A DNA stretch of 64,000 nt, from positions 16,120,001 to 16,184,000 of the forward strand of contig OZ231128.1 in assembly GCA_965153355.1 (NCBI GenBank). Direction: 5' to 3'. Every line of letters begins with the position of its first letter. Positions within the stretch are counted from its first letter, which is position 1. This document shows positions 23,713 through 60,973 of this stretch, in pieces. A program made the translations under genes and the position numbers. The notes beneath the pieces are model-generated. The model was not told where the DNA came from, did no database searches, and saw only the letters and a program-made list of their open reading frames with translations. Origin of the DNA: Flaccisagitta enflata. Taxonomy: Eukaryota > Chaetognatha > Sagittoidea > Aphragmophora.

Positions 23713-23956
23713 ACCCAGCGTTACATTTTCGTTCATCGGTCATCATTGCATCTTTTCAATCCAACCCAGATTGATCATTGAACACATGAATTGGAAGTGG
23801 CCGCTGCTCTTTGATAACAACTCAACGGTTCATTTTTTTCTGATGATATCATTGTTCAAATTAGAGAAAAATGTTGAAAAAGAAAAAGAACTGCAGTAGT
23901 GGAATTTTAAGTGTGCAAAGTGTCAATTAAACTGTAAGGGAATGATGGTCGAGAAA

Positions 23957-24032
23957 CGACGCCGAAAAAGTCACGGGCCGACAGACAGACTGACTTACTT
24001 AGAGGGTGATGGAGTCGCGGGTACGTGATTGG
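23957..24032 (-). repeat. Partial Y-family copy
   Basis: GTCACGGGCCGACAGACAGAC and GGAGTCGCGGGTACGTGATTG resemble the hairpin half of the family. Confidence 0.3.
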
Positions 24033-24061
24033 AAATTGTTGTCCCCCTTTAGGATGAGCCA

Positions 24062-24209
24062 TTTTTAGTTGCGGACACGCAACTCCATAAGAGCCTATGT
24101 CCGTCCGTCCGTCCGTTGGTCCATAATGATCGAGTTGAAAAGTGTGAAAACGCGCATTTCCGCCCCTGCCCACCCGTCCGCAACTAGTGGCCGTGTATAC
24201 GGCCTTGTT
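24062..24209 (+). mobile_element. Y-family repeat, AGTTGCGGAC subfamily
   Basis: Complete copy with palindrome AGTTGCGGACACGCAACT, internal GTCCGCAACT and terminus CCGTGTATACGGCCTTGTT. Nearly identical to the 10277-10430 copy. Confidence 0.7.
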
Positions 24210-24574
24210 CAGGTGTAATATAATGAATGTTTTAGAACATCTATGGTCCTGAAATATTTAGAATACATTAGTTACATCAAAATAAAAAAAATCTGGGCCC
24301 TCCTCAGGCACAGGGTACTTCAGGGTGTCCCTAACTCGGAACGCGGAATATTCCTCATCTGTTTGGAATTTTGCGATTTCTCTTTTAAATGCGGCCGGGC
24401 CAGAGGGATTAACGGCATGAGCTTGAGGTCTAATTAATCAGCCTTAATTTGGTCCTGAAAGATACCTTGTTGTATGCACATAACTCTGTTGATCTCATTA
24501 TCCAAAATTTTGAACGTCTTAGGGGCCCCTAAGAGCCTCAAAAAAGCCCTTAATGAGGATTTTTTTCTGAAAAA

Positions 24575-25010
24575 AAAAGTGGGGTGCAATCGATAGGAAA
24601 TTGTTTGATTCGCCTAGATCCAAAATCTTGCATTTTCACTTTTTTCAAAAAAACTTTGAAAATTTTTTTGTCTGTGACTTAGAAAAAAAATCACAGAATA
24701 TTTTTTTGAAAAATGGTTTTTAAAAGTGGGGTGCAATCGATAGGAAATTTTCTGATTTGCCTAGATCCAAAATCTTGTATTTTCATTTTTTTTTCAAAAA
24801 ACTTAGAAAATTTTTGTTCCGCATGTTGGGGACTTAGAAAAAAAAATCATAAAATATTTTTTTGAAAAATGTTTTTTGAAAGTAGGGTGCAATCAATAGG
24901 AAATTGTTTGATTTGCCTAGATCCAAAATCCTGTAACTTTAATTTTTTTTCAAGAAACTTGACTCTGTTGAAATTCACTGTCGGCTATATTTTCAAAGAA
25001 AGTTTAAAAA
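24575..25010. repeat. Three tandem copies of a roughly 150 bp unit
   Basis: The units begin near 24578, 24724 and 24883 with AAGTGGGGTGCAATCGATAG and contain GCCTAGATCCAAAATC and TTTTTTCAAAAAACTT. Confidence 0.7.
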
Positions 25011-25402
25011 TTCTCCTGGAACTTTTTCAGTTTGATATGGTTCAAACAAATGCTCATAACTTCTAAAGTATTTGAGCCAGAACCTTGAAATTTGAAACGT
25101 GCATTATTGAAAGCGCTGAGCACGTCCATGCAAAAGATTGAGCTACTGACTGACCTAGGAAAACTCTCGAGTCTAAGTCTACTCAGGGTCCCTGCATGAA
25201 AAAAAGTGTATTCTCCTCAGCATAATAGTTACCTTTGACAAAACTAAGCAATTGCCAAAAAATCTAAATGTTAAATAATAAAAAAAGAAAGGATTCTGTT
25301 GTAAAACCTGCAGCTGTAAAAACGTCACAGCAAATTGGATTCTGAGCAATGTTTCTGTAGTATTTCCATTCAAAATATTGACAGTTAAGCTGAAAATTGA
25401 AA

Positions 25403-25619
25403 AACAAGTGACCTGGGGTCACAATATCGTAACGGACGGGTGGGCAGGGGCATCCAACCCCCATCCACACCCCAAATCCTCCACTCACATGATCAAAAAG
25501 CTTCAAAAACGCTTGTTTCCGCAATTTTCGACTCATGTTCACAAACTGACGGATCGACGGACCGACGGATGGACAGACGGACAAAGCCTCATATAGAGTT
25601 GCGTGTCCGCAACTAAAAA
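25403..25619 (-). mobile_element. Y-family repeat, AGTTGCGG subfamily, long form
   Basis: AACAAGTGACCTGGGGTCAC at one end, GGACGGGTGGGCAGGGGC inside, a GACGGATCGACGG tract, and the palindrome AGTTGCGTGTCCGCAACT at the other end. Confidence 0.65.
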
Positions 25620-25627
25620 TATGTATT

Positions 25628-26538
25628 TTGCTACAGTGGGGTTTGTGGAATAACAGCCTAAACTGGAGGAAGGTATTTAAGTGTCTTAATTTCATTTGAC
25701 AAACTTGATATTTGAAATATAAATTGTTCACTTGATGCTTTTGTCCCTGAGCACTGATTTTAAACTGAATTGTTCTTGATTTGTATGCCCATGACCTACA
25801 AAAAAATGCAGAAAAACCCGGAGTGATATCATTCTTGTCACAAATCTTCTGTCAGAAAGCAGTGTGAGTTTTTTTGTTGCTATGGAAACCACATTTATTT
25901 TTTTGAATATTTGTAACAACTAGAATATCGATATTTTAACAAATATTATCAGGGAACATTACTCAGAATTAAAAAAGTCAAATTACAACAAAAGTAACAT
26001 GAGAAACGGGGACCAGAAGCGTGTGATAAATAACAAACGAAGAGCAGGAGGTAGTGGTGGTTGTGGTGGAGGAGGAGGAGGAGGAGGAGGAGGAGGAGGA
26101 GGAGTGGTTGACCGAAGTGGTGACTTGATTGAACAACATCAGTGATCACATGACGTGGCCACGTCAAGTGCCCATTTGTGTTGCTTAGTCAAGTGACCAA
26201 TGAAACTTCTAAATTGAGTGGCCACTTTGGTTGCTAGGTGTGATGCCCCCTAGCAATGGCCAAACAAGCAATATTCTTACAGAACATACTGCGAGAAAGT
26301 TGTAGAAAATTTAATTTTGAGCAATGTTCCCTGACAATATTTCTCAAAATATTGATATTTTAGTGGTTATAAATGTTTGAAAAAAATATTTTGGTTTCCA
26401 TAGCAACCAAAAAACTAAGGGACAAAAGCATTGAGTGAAAAACTTATATTTCAAATATCAAGTTAGTCAAATAAAATTAAGACACTTAAATACCTTCCTC
26501 CAGTTTAGGCTGTTATTCCACAAACCCCACTGTAGCAA
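25628..26538. mobile_element. Fold-back element with long inverted arms
   Basis: Termini TTGCTACAGTGGGGTTTGTG and CACAAACCCCACTGTAGCAA. The arms extend at least 300 bp and include GGTATTTAAGTGTCTTAATT, TTTTTTGTTGCTATGGAAAC and ATCAGGGAACATTACTC with their reverse partners. The centre holds a GGA microsatellite (26062-26103). CAGTGGGG ends suggest hAT affinity, but the target duplication was not resolved. Confidence 0.7.
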
Positions 26539-26685
26539 ACATAATACAGACCAGAACATTTTACTTCTTTATGATATGCTTGTCCCCATTATCTTATGTT
26601 CTGACAAGATCAAATGTGTGGAATGGTTTTTTTGCACCTGTGTTACATCATTGCAAGTTCCTGGAATTGTATATGCAGTGTGAAG

Positions 26686-27186
26686 CGCGAACTCTTTGTG
26701 TTGGTTCAGAACAGTTTGACCTGTAAGATGCGAGGAGCGAAACGCGAACATTCTCAGTTGGTTGTACAATTTTTTCTTGGCGCGAAGCGCGAACTTCGTG
26801 TTTGTAGTAGTAAAAGAATGAAAAGCGCGAAGCGCGAAGCGCGAACTTAATGTGTTGGATGTGGAAGAAATTCGAAGGTGCGAAGCGCGAAGCGCGAACT
26901 TTTTGTATGAGTGGTATTATAATAATGAATTTTGTGATGTGTGAAGGTGCGAAGCGCGAAGCGCGAACTTCTGAAAAGGACACGGAGACAAAAGAAAGGT
27001 GCGAAGCGCGAACTTTTTTGTATAATCTTAAGCCAGTGGGACATGTGAAGCGCGAACCGCGAACCGCGAACTTTAAGGTGACTGAGGAGGATTAAGGGAA
27101 GTTGCGAGGCGCGAGGCGCGAACCGCGAACTTTTAAATGACTTGGGGGGACCGAGGGTAGGTGCGAGGCGCGAGACGCGAAGTATG
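26686..27186 (+). repeat. CpG-rich GCGCGAA minisatellite, about 10 clusters
   Basis: Clusters of one to three GCGAAGC or GCGCGAAC motifs start at about 26686, 26741, 26781, 26826, 26880, 26947, 27000, 27046, 27105 and 27162. Each is followed by TTT or TTNTG and a variable linker, and spacing ranges from 40 to 67 bp. The ORFs across it (repeating AKREART or RASRFAP) reflect the repeat and have no coding signature. Confidence 0.75.
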
Positions 27187-27309
27187 AAAACATACAATCA
27201 TGCTGCTATCTTAGCAAGGTTAGACATTTTGTAAGACATTTTCGTCACTGGAAAAATAGGGCCAGATAAAATCTTTAAATGGTGAAATAGTCATTGACAA
27301 AATTTTTTA

Positions 27310-27336
27310 GACATTTTCGTCGTCACCCTATACGGC
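27310..27336 (+). repeat. Lone AACAAGG end of a Y-family element
   Basis: CCTATACGGCCTTGTTTTC matches the family terminus; the rest is missing. Confidence 0.3.
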
Positions 27337-27451
27337 CTTGTTTTCATTAATTAAACCACACCATTATAAAATATCGTGCAGTGACCTTCCGTTGGTTTTT
27401 CGTCAAGAGCCACTTTCTTAACCTTGTTACTTTCACTCCTCACAGGCTAAT

Positions 27452-28065
<614 letters not shown>

Positions 28066-28209
28066 ACAAGAACACACACGAGCACACATGCACACACACA
28101 CGCAGGAACGCACACACACAAAAACACATATATACAAAATATACAAAAAGGGAAGGAAAGACAGAGATACAAAGTGGGGGATATCCAAATATAGATCAGT
28201 CCCCATCTG

Positions 28210-28350
28210 TTGCCATTGGTCCAACCGTTGCAGCGAGGGAGAGATTTTTGACCAATCAGATGTCTCGGGCCCCGAATGAAAGAAATTATGCCCCCCTTTT
28301 TCTCACATTTTGGTCTATTCACGTTTGTTCACTCAAAGTTATAAAATCCC
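28210..28350 (+). promoter_or_regulatory. Putative SGPL1 core promoter
   Basis: An inverted CCAAT box (ATTGG, 28215-28219), a CCAAT box (ACCAATCAG, 28251-28259) and a TATA box (TATAAA, 28340-28345) lie in promoter-like order. The expected start of transcription is near 28370, 240 bases upstream of the SGPL1 ATG. A CT tract (28383-28426) follows in the predicted 5' UTR. Inferred from motifs only. An acceptor-like CTATAACAG at 28586-28594 leaves open an intron in the 5' UTR. Confidence 0.4.
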
Positions 28351-28380
28351 CGTTTGAAAATAAACTCTGACTATTTTGAT

Positions 28381-28430
<50 letters not shown>

Positions 28431-28611
28431 GAAATGTTAGAATGCAACCCGTAAAATATTCATTCCAAACAGAAAAAAAATAATACTCATTCATTCTTTT
28501 CTCTTAATAATTTTATTTTTCGCCAACATTTTTTTCTCCATGCTAATTAGCAACTAACATTTAGGTTTATCTTTGCCCTTTTTTTCTATAACAGAACAAA
28601 AACGAGCAAAC

Positions 28612-43373
<14,762 letters not shown>

Positions 43374-43442
43374 ACTGCGTTTTCTTTACCTTTCATCGAA
43401 TGATCATTTTAACAGTGCACATTTGTAGCAACTTTTTTAGAG

Positions 43443-43882
<440 letters not shown>

Positions 43883-43885
43883 GAC

Positions 43886-43916
<31 letters not shown>

Positions 43917-44263
43917 GACAGAAACAGTGGCAGAGAAAGAAACAGAAAGTCTCTGAAACGTTGATTTTTTTACACTTACAGCTTCACCAACCATAATATA
44001 GATGCATCTTTTTTTTTCTCAATAACATATTTTATCATCTCAAATCTATTCTTATTCAGCCAATATCATGCTTTATAGCTTAGGTAGTTTTAACTCATAT
44101 ACAACTGCGTTACGTTTCCAGCAATGATATTCACAGTTTTCACACTTAATGGTGCTTTGCCGCTTTGCATATTGTGAAATATCTATTGTCTATGTTCCAT
44201 TTTGAATCTAACTTCCATGTACAATATTTCTGTTGCACGTTCATTGACTCATTTTTTTTCAAA

Positions 44264-44280
44264 AATAAATATAGAATAAA
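44264..44280 (+). promoter_or_regulatory. Possible SGPL1 poly(A) signals
   Basis: Two AATAAA hexamers at 44264-44269 and 44275-44280 are the first on this strand after the stop codon, 890 bases downstream. No direct evidence of use. Confidence 0.3.
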
Positions 44281-44896
44281 AAACACATTCTCAATGTTTT
44301 TGGACAATTATGTTATGTTAAGTTTTTTTGTTTTTTTTTTCTAAAAGCAATATGTAAAGATCAATCAATCTAGAATATTTACAAATGTAGATAGAATAGA
44401 TAGGTCACGAAGTTGTTTCATATTTATATCTACAAAAACTGTCCGCAACAACGGGGTAAAATATTCACACATATGAGAAGCTGGATGCTTTGTTAAAAGT
44501 AATGTTTTGGGCAATAAAAAAAAACAAACGAATTAAATGAAAGTCAGTGCTCTGCGGGCTTGACACAACAATCTTTCCCGTGACACATAAAACATGTGAT
44601 ATGTAGATTTGGTAGGGTTTGTTTCGGTTTCAAAATACTGCGATGTCGAAACATGTCAATCAAAATATCAAAGTACGCATTGGTAGTTTTTGTCAGACAA
44701 CCAAGACTGGGTAAGGGCTGGAAATGAAACTTTAATGAATCATGTATGTAAGTCGGCCTATGGAGATTTATGTACAAAGCAGGAGAGTCAAACTACCTTT
44801 CGAGATCAAGCGATTTGCTCATTAAGTTTTTGTGAATTTTTCATAAATTTCTTCATCATTACAGGTTTTGCCGTTTTAGCAGTACACATCATATCC
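44281..44896. other. Short intergenic gap between convergent genes
   Basis: AT-rich, no array, no persuasive ORF. Confidence 0.45.
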
Positions 44897-44902
44897 TTTA
44901 TT
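44897..44902 (-). promoter_or_regulatory. Possible MCR poly(A) signal
   Basis: AATAAA on the minus strand, 157 bases past the TAG of the MCR gene; the closest hexamer downstream of the stop. Confidence 0.4.
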
Positions 44903-45058
44903 TCCTGATTTCAATTAGTGTTTTGAACAAAAGTTTCAGTACTATCCATCTTTTTGTAGCAGTTTGCTTGTTTGTAATGAAGATATTTGCTACTTATGGG
45001 TTACTGTGGATGAAAAAGAGTCTCATGAGATATTTTTGACGCCATTTTGAGACGCCAA

Positions 45059-54726
<9,668 letters not shown>

Positions 54727-54867
54727 TGTTTTTGTTGTTTTGATTGACGTCGCTGATTTGCGGGCGAATGTTTCCCTTTTTTTTTTCGGATGTTCTAGAA
54801 ATGATTTACAAAAGATTGGGTTAACTTGTGAAAAGAATGATAGTTTTTGACCTTAATGGATGAGGTC

Positions 54868-54870
54868 ACT

Positions 54871-54963
<93 letters not shown>

Positions 54964-54990
54964 GCGAAAAAGGAAAAACAAAAGAAAAAC

Positions 54991-55082
<92 letters not shown>
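54868..55082. repeat. (CAA)n microsatellite upstream of MCR
   Basis: Two CAA runs split by AGCGAAAAAGGAAAAACAAAAG near 54962. Confidence 0.94.
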
Positions 55083-55159
55083 CAAAATAACCACGACCAC
55101 ACCTACAACAACAAGTAAAACAACAACACCACCGTCAACAACAAAAACAAAATGATAAC

Positions 55160-56320
55160 AGAACAACGAAATGAAACGACAAAACATAACGACAGAACAA
55201 AACAACGAAACGAAACAAAACAAAACGGAAACATGCCTTGAGAAAAAGAAATCATAACAAAAGAGTTTGGTTAATCCCAAAGAAAACCGGTTTGTTCTTT
55301 TCTCTGAAAGAAATTTTGACTTTCGTCTGTCTCGAGTGGTATCATTCATTCATTGTTCATCAAAATTAGATCAGGACCCAATTCAAAATCATTGAAAGAT
55401 CTTTCCGTTAAGAATACTCTATAACGGTTCATCAATCAACATCGGCAAAAGTAGTGCATCGGTGGTAATCAGAGCTGAGGGTAGTGTTGATTGCCAATTG
55501 GGGAAAACCGATTTGACTCATCAAACTGGGATGCGATGATGCTGCATTACTCCATTGATCAATGATTGCTGGAGTTATGAGAAAAATTTCTTTCATAGTC
55601 ATTCTACACAACTACAGCTTTAATGACGGAGTGCCTAGATCAAGTCCAAATCGACTTTTCGATGACATTGGGCCTCTAATATGCAAATGGAACATGAAAA
55701 GTGCTTGGAAATAATGATTCATTCGAATGCTCAAATTGAGCCCACTCTAATGATCAGTCAAGAATTATAACTTCGGCTTTTTGTCAGTCGCAGTGTTGGG
55801 TTGGTGAATTGATCCATTGGTCAGTAAAGCTCCAGTAGATCAAATGTGGGAAACGGTCACGCGCCCTTAGCAATGATATCGACATTGTCATCCTCATGGA
55901 CTTAACTCTGACAATTTCTAGTACTATCCAGTATCTATGGCTAATGTTCATACACAAACACACTTATCATCATGAGTTGTGTTACATAAACTGTTTTAGC
56001 CGGTCAGTCTCTAGGTCCAAGTTGCCCGGCTGAAGAGTACGGATGGAGTACGGAAGAAGTGTGCAATTGCAATGTTTGTTCCGTGCTGACTCTTTTCTAA
56101 CTTACCTTTTTTTGATCTACGAATTTCCCATTGTTGATATTGTAAATAACAACGTTGTTTTAATTTGAAGGGAGTACAGTTTGTTAAGAGTAATAATAAT
56201 ATTATCTTATTGTCAAAGAAAGTACAAATTATAAAACGATGCGATGGCGGTTGAAATAGAGCTCCAAGGAGGGGCTCTCCATTTTGCTTGAAAAACAGGT
56301 TTCTTCCTATTCTTTCCGTT
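55160..56320. other. Intergenic stretch
   Basis: No coding frame and no array. An octamer ATGCAAAT occurs at 55680. GAAACAAAACAAAAC-type low complexity at 55140-55230. Confidence 0.5.
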
Positions 56321-56339
56321 TTTGAGGATTTAAGCTTGA

Positions 56340-56430
56340 GTCATTACGCTAAAATAAAGCTCATGATTGGTTGGAAATACGTTGTCTCCTAGATAGTCGG
56401 CCTCTGATTGGTCAGAGATGTCAGGTAAGG
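56340..56430. promoter_or_regulatory. Paired CCAAT boxes, possible promoter
   Basis: TGATTGGTTGG (56363) and CTGATTGGTCAGA (56404) are two inverted CCAAT boxes about 40 bases apart, 1.6 kb upstream of the MCR ATG in MCR-strand orientation. They would fit an MCR promoter if an untranslated first exon exists, which I could not find. Confidence 0.25.
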
Positions 56431-56453
56431 CCGCCGTGGCAAGGTGAGGCTCG

Positions 56454-56455
<2 letters not shown>

Positions 56456-56540
<85 letters not shown>
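56456..56540. repeat. (GA)n microsatellite
   Basis: About 85 bp of GA followed by GATA-type repeats to 56590. Confidence 0.94.
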
Positions 56541-56544
<4 letters not shown>

Positions 56545-56693
56545 GCAAGGGGGAAGGTAGATCGACAAATAGATAGACAGATAGATAGAAAGATGGAATG
56601 TACCATCTTTGCCATAAATATAAGAACAGTAGGTGTATAAGTTGAATTATTGACTAGAAGTGAGCAGCAAACATATCAGACTGCATCTAATAT

Positions 56694-56895
56694 TTAGTAT
56701 AACCATGTTGGGCATCCACCACCACCTGCGTTCACTTTGGCATTGACTCGTAGAGAGACTGGAGGTACTCTGGAGTGATGTTGTCTCAAACCTTTTATGC
56801 CATTAATTTCAGCCCTGCTTTGCATGTTGTTTTCCCCTATTTCTGCAGGTTTTTCGTTTGAATCCTTGAGTTCTCAATTGGATTGAGATCAAAAT
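56694..56895 (-). pseudogene. C-terminal fragment of a Tc1-like transposase
   Basis: On the minus strand GATCTCAATCCAATTGAGAA reads DLNPIEN, the signature around the last part of the DDE catalytic triad of Tc1-like transposases. Downstream it reads DNITPEYLQSLYESMPK, then after a frameshift GGGGCPTWLY and a stop, matching the usual family end. Frameshifts and stops in between and the loss of the N-terminal two thirds make it non-functional. Confidence 0.75.
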
Positions 56896-57435
56896 GGATG
56901 TTGACTAACCCTAGACGAGCTTAGCTCGTCGATCTTACAGTATATCTGGCGCAGTGTGCCAGTGCACCATTCTGCAAAAACGAAGAAAGATTTGCTCAAC
57001 CACACTTGCAAAAAGCAAATGTTTTATTCATTTGGCTCTCATTTCTAAACGAATAAAGATACAGGAACAAGATTGGTCGCATTTGATAGATTTTTTGAAG
57101 ATACGAATTTTGAAAAAAAAAATCATCTCTCTGCGATTAAAATTAAGCAAGTCATTACACTTTAAAGCTGTTCTTATATTTATGGCCAAGATGGTATGTA
57201 AGAAATACGAAATGTGGGAAATAGAATTGCAAGTAGACCGAAGGGAAACGACTGGCGTAAGAATATAACGTCACAAACTAATTTATAGGTGAGTAAACTA
57301 CATGAAGACTGGACGAGGAGAGAGAGAGTGAGAGACAGACAGACTCACAGACACGCAGACAGACAAACAAACAAACTGATCTAGAAAGTTCTAGAGAGTT
57401 TTGTTCTGTACCGTCCTCTCCCATTTTGTCACCCC

Positions 57436-57545
57436 TTCTGTACAGCTATATACAGTCCTGTCCCCGTTCTGTCCCTGTTCTGTCCCGTTCTGTCCCCCGT
57501 TCTATCCCCCGTTCTGTCCCTCCCGTCCCGTTCTGTCCGACTGCC
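57436..57545. repeat. CCCGTTCTGTCC minisatellite
   Basis: About eight units of CCCGTTCTGTC with CC or CT variation. Confidence 0.75.
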
Positions 57546-57765
57546 TCCCGATTGCGATGATCATCGATGAGCGAACTCAATGAAGAGAGACTTTTTCGGC
57601 ATTTCAAAATGAGGACCACAACAAAGGCCAAGTGAGATTCTCATTTCGAGACCGGTTTCGCCCAGGGGTGTATAAAGTTTTTGTTTTTGTTTTTTTTTTT
57701 TGGGGGGGGGGGAATCAAAGGATTTGGAAATAAGCAAAAAAATCAAAAGGGTGGATAAGAAGAAA

Positions 57766-57890
57766 AACAAGGCCGTATACACGGCAATCCAGTCACGCAC
57801 GGTTGGGCAGGAGCAGTAATTCCAAAAATGTGACGGACAGACCGATATACCAACCAACACGGCAAGCTGTACAGTCGCATGTCCGCGACT
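57766..57890 (-). mobile_element. Y-family repeat, short form
   Basis: AACAAGGCCGTATACACGGC, CAGTCACGCACGGTTGGGCA, AAATGTGACGGACAGACC, and the end AGTCGCATGTCCGCGACT. Confidence 0.65.
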
Positions 57891-57894
57891 CTTA

Positions 57895-59200
57895 ACAAAT
57901 TTTAAAAGATTTTACACTTGTGACAATTTCAAAAGCTAGTATTGACTACTACAACTCTATTTCACACTATCCTGAGCATATTCATGCTATATCTATAATT
58001 TATGGAGTAGAAAATAAAATGATTGTTTGATCAGGTGGAGAAGGAAATCAAAGACCAAGGGGGGGGGGGGAGAGAAATCAAAAGCCGCTCAACTTTATGC
58101 ACACCTGGTTTTGCTGCAGATTCATATCGCTCTGACGATGTGACGCTGTGAAGCTGTGACGCTGCGACGCTGTGACGTTGTGACAACTACGATATTCAAA
58201 TCACCTTCTCATTATGTGTTATAATAACTAAGAATTCAAGATCTGTAAAGAACCAGGATCCTAAGTTCTCAACGTCGAATGTCCAGCAACAACATTTGCT
58301 ATCAAATGTTATGTCTGACTCATCTCAATCACTATTATCTACTTTGACACGTAGTTCATTATCTAATTTTTCTGCCATTTTTACTCGTATATGACATCCA
58401 TTTGAGCCAAGTTGAAACCAAAAATGTTTCTTTCGGATGATTGTCATGTCTTCCACTTTTGTGGAAAGGGACTTTATGATGTAAAATGACACTGAGACAC
58501 TGTCTTCAACTGTCTCTGCAACTGCGTCTGTTCAATTTTGCTGCGCCCAGTTTATTATTCTATTTGAACATTCGCTGGTCCTATCAAAAATGGAGTTTCG
58601 AACGAGATTTTCGGGTAGTTTATCTATATTCAAATGATAGATATAATGGAAATGAAAAATTAAACAAAGAAAGCAAAGAATAGTCATAACACCGAACATA
58701 CATCTACATGTTTGCGAGGCTGTTCAAATTGTCGTCCAGCGTTTTACAAAAGAATAGGGTTTTATATTCACCATACAATCTGACGATATACGATTAAATG
58801 GGGTTCACTATTCCTACATGCATGCATGTATGACACCCCACTGTGGAGGAACAAAGAGTAATGGAAATCCGCCTACAACACATAAAAAACTTTGTCAATT
58901 TCTTTTCATGTAATGGAAACGCGCCTGTCATGGATAAAATTCATGGGTCCTTTGACATTGGTTATTGTGGGGTTCAACTGTACCTAATGTAGATTGTAGA
59001 ATTGGGGCATTTCAACTGTCACAGATTCACAGTTCATTTACGACATCATCGATTTCACCTCAATCATTTCGTAATGATTGGTTTATTCTTCATTTTCAAG
59101 TTGTAATGAGCAGCTTCTAAGGAAGGCTTATATTGTACTACTAAAATCGTCATGAATATTGAATAGTTCCAGACTTAATAATCATTGATTTTTTATCTTT
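57895..59200. other. Intergenic stretch
   Basis: A short GACGCTGTGAC minisatellite at 58135-58180. A 65-codon ORF at 58486-58683 shows no coding signature I trust. GTGGGGTTCAACTGTA at 58970 resembles a MITE end. Confidence 0.45.
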
Positions 59201-59382
59201 TTGTGTGATTCAAATGACTGCAGTTCTTTCAACAATCCGCTCACCCCCCCCTTCTCGTTCAAATCAAAAGGCTTGTTCACTATCCCGTTCTATTCTCATC
59301 CAGAGGCCTGTTCAATGTTCATTACACCGTCCTGTCTTGTTCCAAAGGGTTGTTATCCCATCTTGTTCTGTTCCATCTGCAG

Positions 59383-59460
59383 ATCATCGCAATCATCTTG
59401 ATTTCGGACACAGACGATGAGGGACCCTGCTTTTCCAGACGCAGAACGCCCTCTGTCATT
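59383..59460 (+). CDS. Candidate internal exon, unidentified
   Basis: Acceptor TTCCATCTGCAG and donor ATT|GTAAGA bracket 26 codons (IIAIILISDTDDEGPCFSRR to TPSVI), and only phase 0 is open. It could pair with the phase 0 candidate at 61779-61871. No homology recognised. Confidence 0.25.
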
Positions 59461-59860
59461 GTAAGAATGAATGAATGAATGAATGAATGGATAGATGAAT
59501 GAATGAAGGAGAGCATAAATGAATGAATTTATGAATGATTGAATGAATGAATGAATGAATGAATCATTAGATGGATATATGCCATAAAAAGCCGACCTTA
59601 CATTTTCTTCATGAGGTGATTGAATAAGCGAATGAATGCATGAATGAGTTAATGAATGAATGAATGAGTTAATGAATGAATGAAAGAATGTGTAAATGAT
59701 TGAATGGTCGAATAATGGAATGATTGAATGAATGAATGAATAAATGAGTTAATGAATGAATGAATGAATGAATGAGTTAATGAATGAATGATTGAATGAT
59801 TGAATGATTGAATGATTGAATGATTGAATGATTGAATGATTGAATGAATGAATAAAGAAA
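59461..59860. repeat. (GAAT)n degenerate microsatellite
   Basis: GAATGAAT and GATTGAAT units, interrupted at 59570-59630. Same motif, other strand, as the spacer in the SGPL1 intron 1 array. Confidence 0.88.
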
Positions 59861-60013
59861 AGAAAAAAGAATGAAATGGGATCGCGGGACTGTCTTTTTT
59901 ATGCACGTTTGAAATACACATTTACACCTGAGTTTTCGTTGGCTGCATTTCAGATACAAACGAATAAACGTAAAAAGAATTTCTCCAGATTCAAAAGGCG
60001 ACAAAAAGTGAAA

Positions 60014-60347
60014 TACAGTGGAACCCCGAAATAAAAGTGGAACCCCATCAATAAAGGTCAACATTTTGAGGTCTCAAATAATAGTTTTTAGTGTGATTTC
60101 ACCTCTCTTTAAAGGTTATCCTGAGATAAAGGTAAACAAGGCCGGATACACTGCCAATACCAGTCGCGGATGGGTGGGCAGGGGCGGAAATGCGCGTTTC
60201 CACACTTTCAAACTCGATCACCACGGACCGACCAACGGACGGATGGACGGACGGACAGACAGCTGGACAAAGCCTCTTATAGAGTCGCTAGTCCGCGACT
60301 AAAAATCTTAAGTCCGAATGGGACCGATGAGGCGGGGTCCCACTGTA
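60014..60347. mobile_element. MITE with TACAGTGGAACCCCG ends carrying a nested Y-family copy
   Basis: Termini TACAGTGGAACCCCG and CGGGGTCCCACTGTA. The interior between 60134 and 60306 is a Y-family element. Confidence 0.6.
60134..60306 (-). mobile_element. Y-family repeat nested in a MITE
   Basis: AACAAGGCCGGATACACTGCC, CCAGTCGCGGATGGGTGGGC, GAAATGCGCGTTTCC, GGACGGATGGACGGACGG, and the end AGTCGCTAGTCCGCGACT then AAAAA. Confidence 0.7.
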
Positions 60348-60393
60348 CTTCGAATCGAAGGGTTGCACTGGCAATTTTGATAATCTAACGGAC

Positions 60394-60461
60394 CTCCAAA
60401 GTGACGATGTTCGTGAACCGGGCGATGATGGCTCCGTGTTGTTGGAGTGCAATGAAGTCGT
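60394..60461 (-). CDS. Candidate internal exon on the minus strand, unidentified
   Basis: Acceptor TTTCTTCCAG, donor TTGGAG|GTCCGT, 68 bp open in all three frames (for example DFIALQQHGAIIARFTNIVT). The lack of frame preference keeps this weak. Confidence 0.2.
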
Positions 60462-60544
60462 CTGGAAGAAACAGAATATCATAAATCTAGCGCAGACTGA
60501 TGGACGTTTTTTTTATCATTCGATATTAATCACAACAACGACAA

Positions 60545-60551
60545 CAAAAGC

Positions 60552-60642
<91 letters not shown>

Positions 60643-60673
60643 AAACAACAACATCAACAACAACAGCAACAGC

Positions 60674-60747
<74 letters not shown>
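60545..60747. repeat. (CAA)n microsatellite
   Basis: CAA units with a short ATCAACAACAGCAACAGC interruption at 60651-60672. Confidence 0.95.
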
Positions 60748-60973
60748 AAGACGGACATGACTGGTAAAAAGTCCAATACCACTCCCGATTCAAATTTTTG
60801 ATTTTGAAATGAAGGGATTTATTGTCAGTCTTGTTTTCCATCACTAGCAGGATGAGCAGGAAATTAAGCACAAACAAATATTTGTAAAAACAGCACTTCT
60901 AGGTGGGCTAATAAGCTAAAATTTGGATCATAACCTCATGATGAGTTTCACTGAACAATGGTATGAACCGTTA

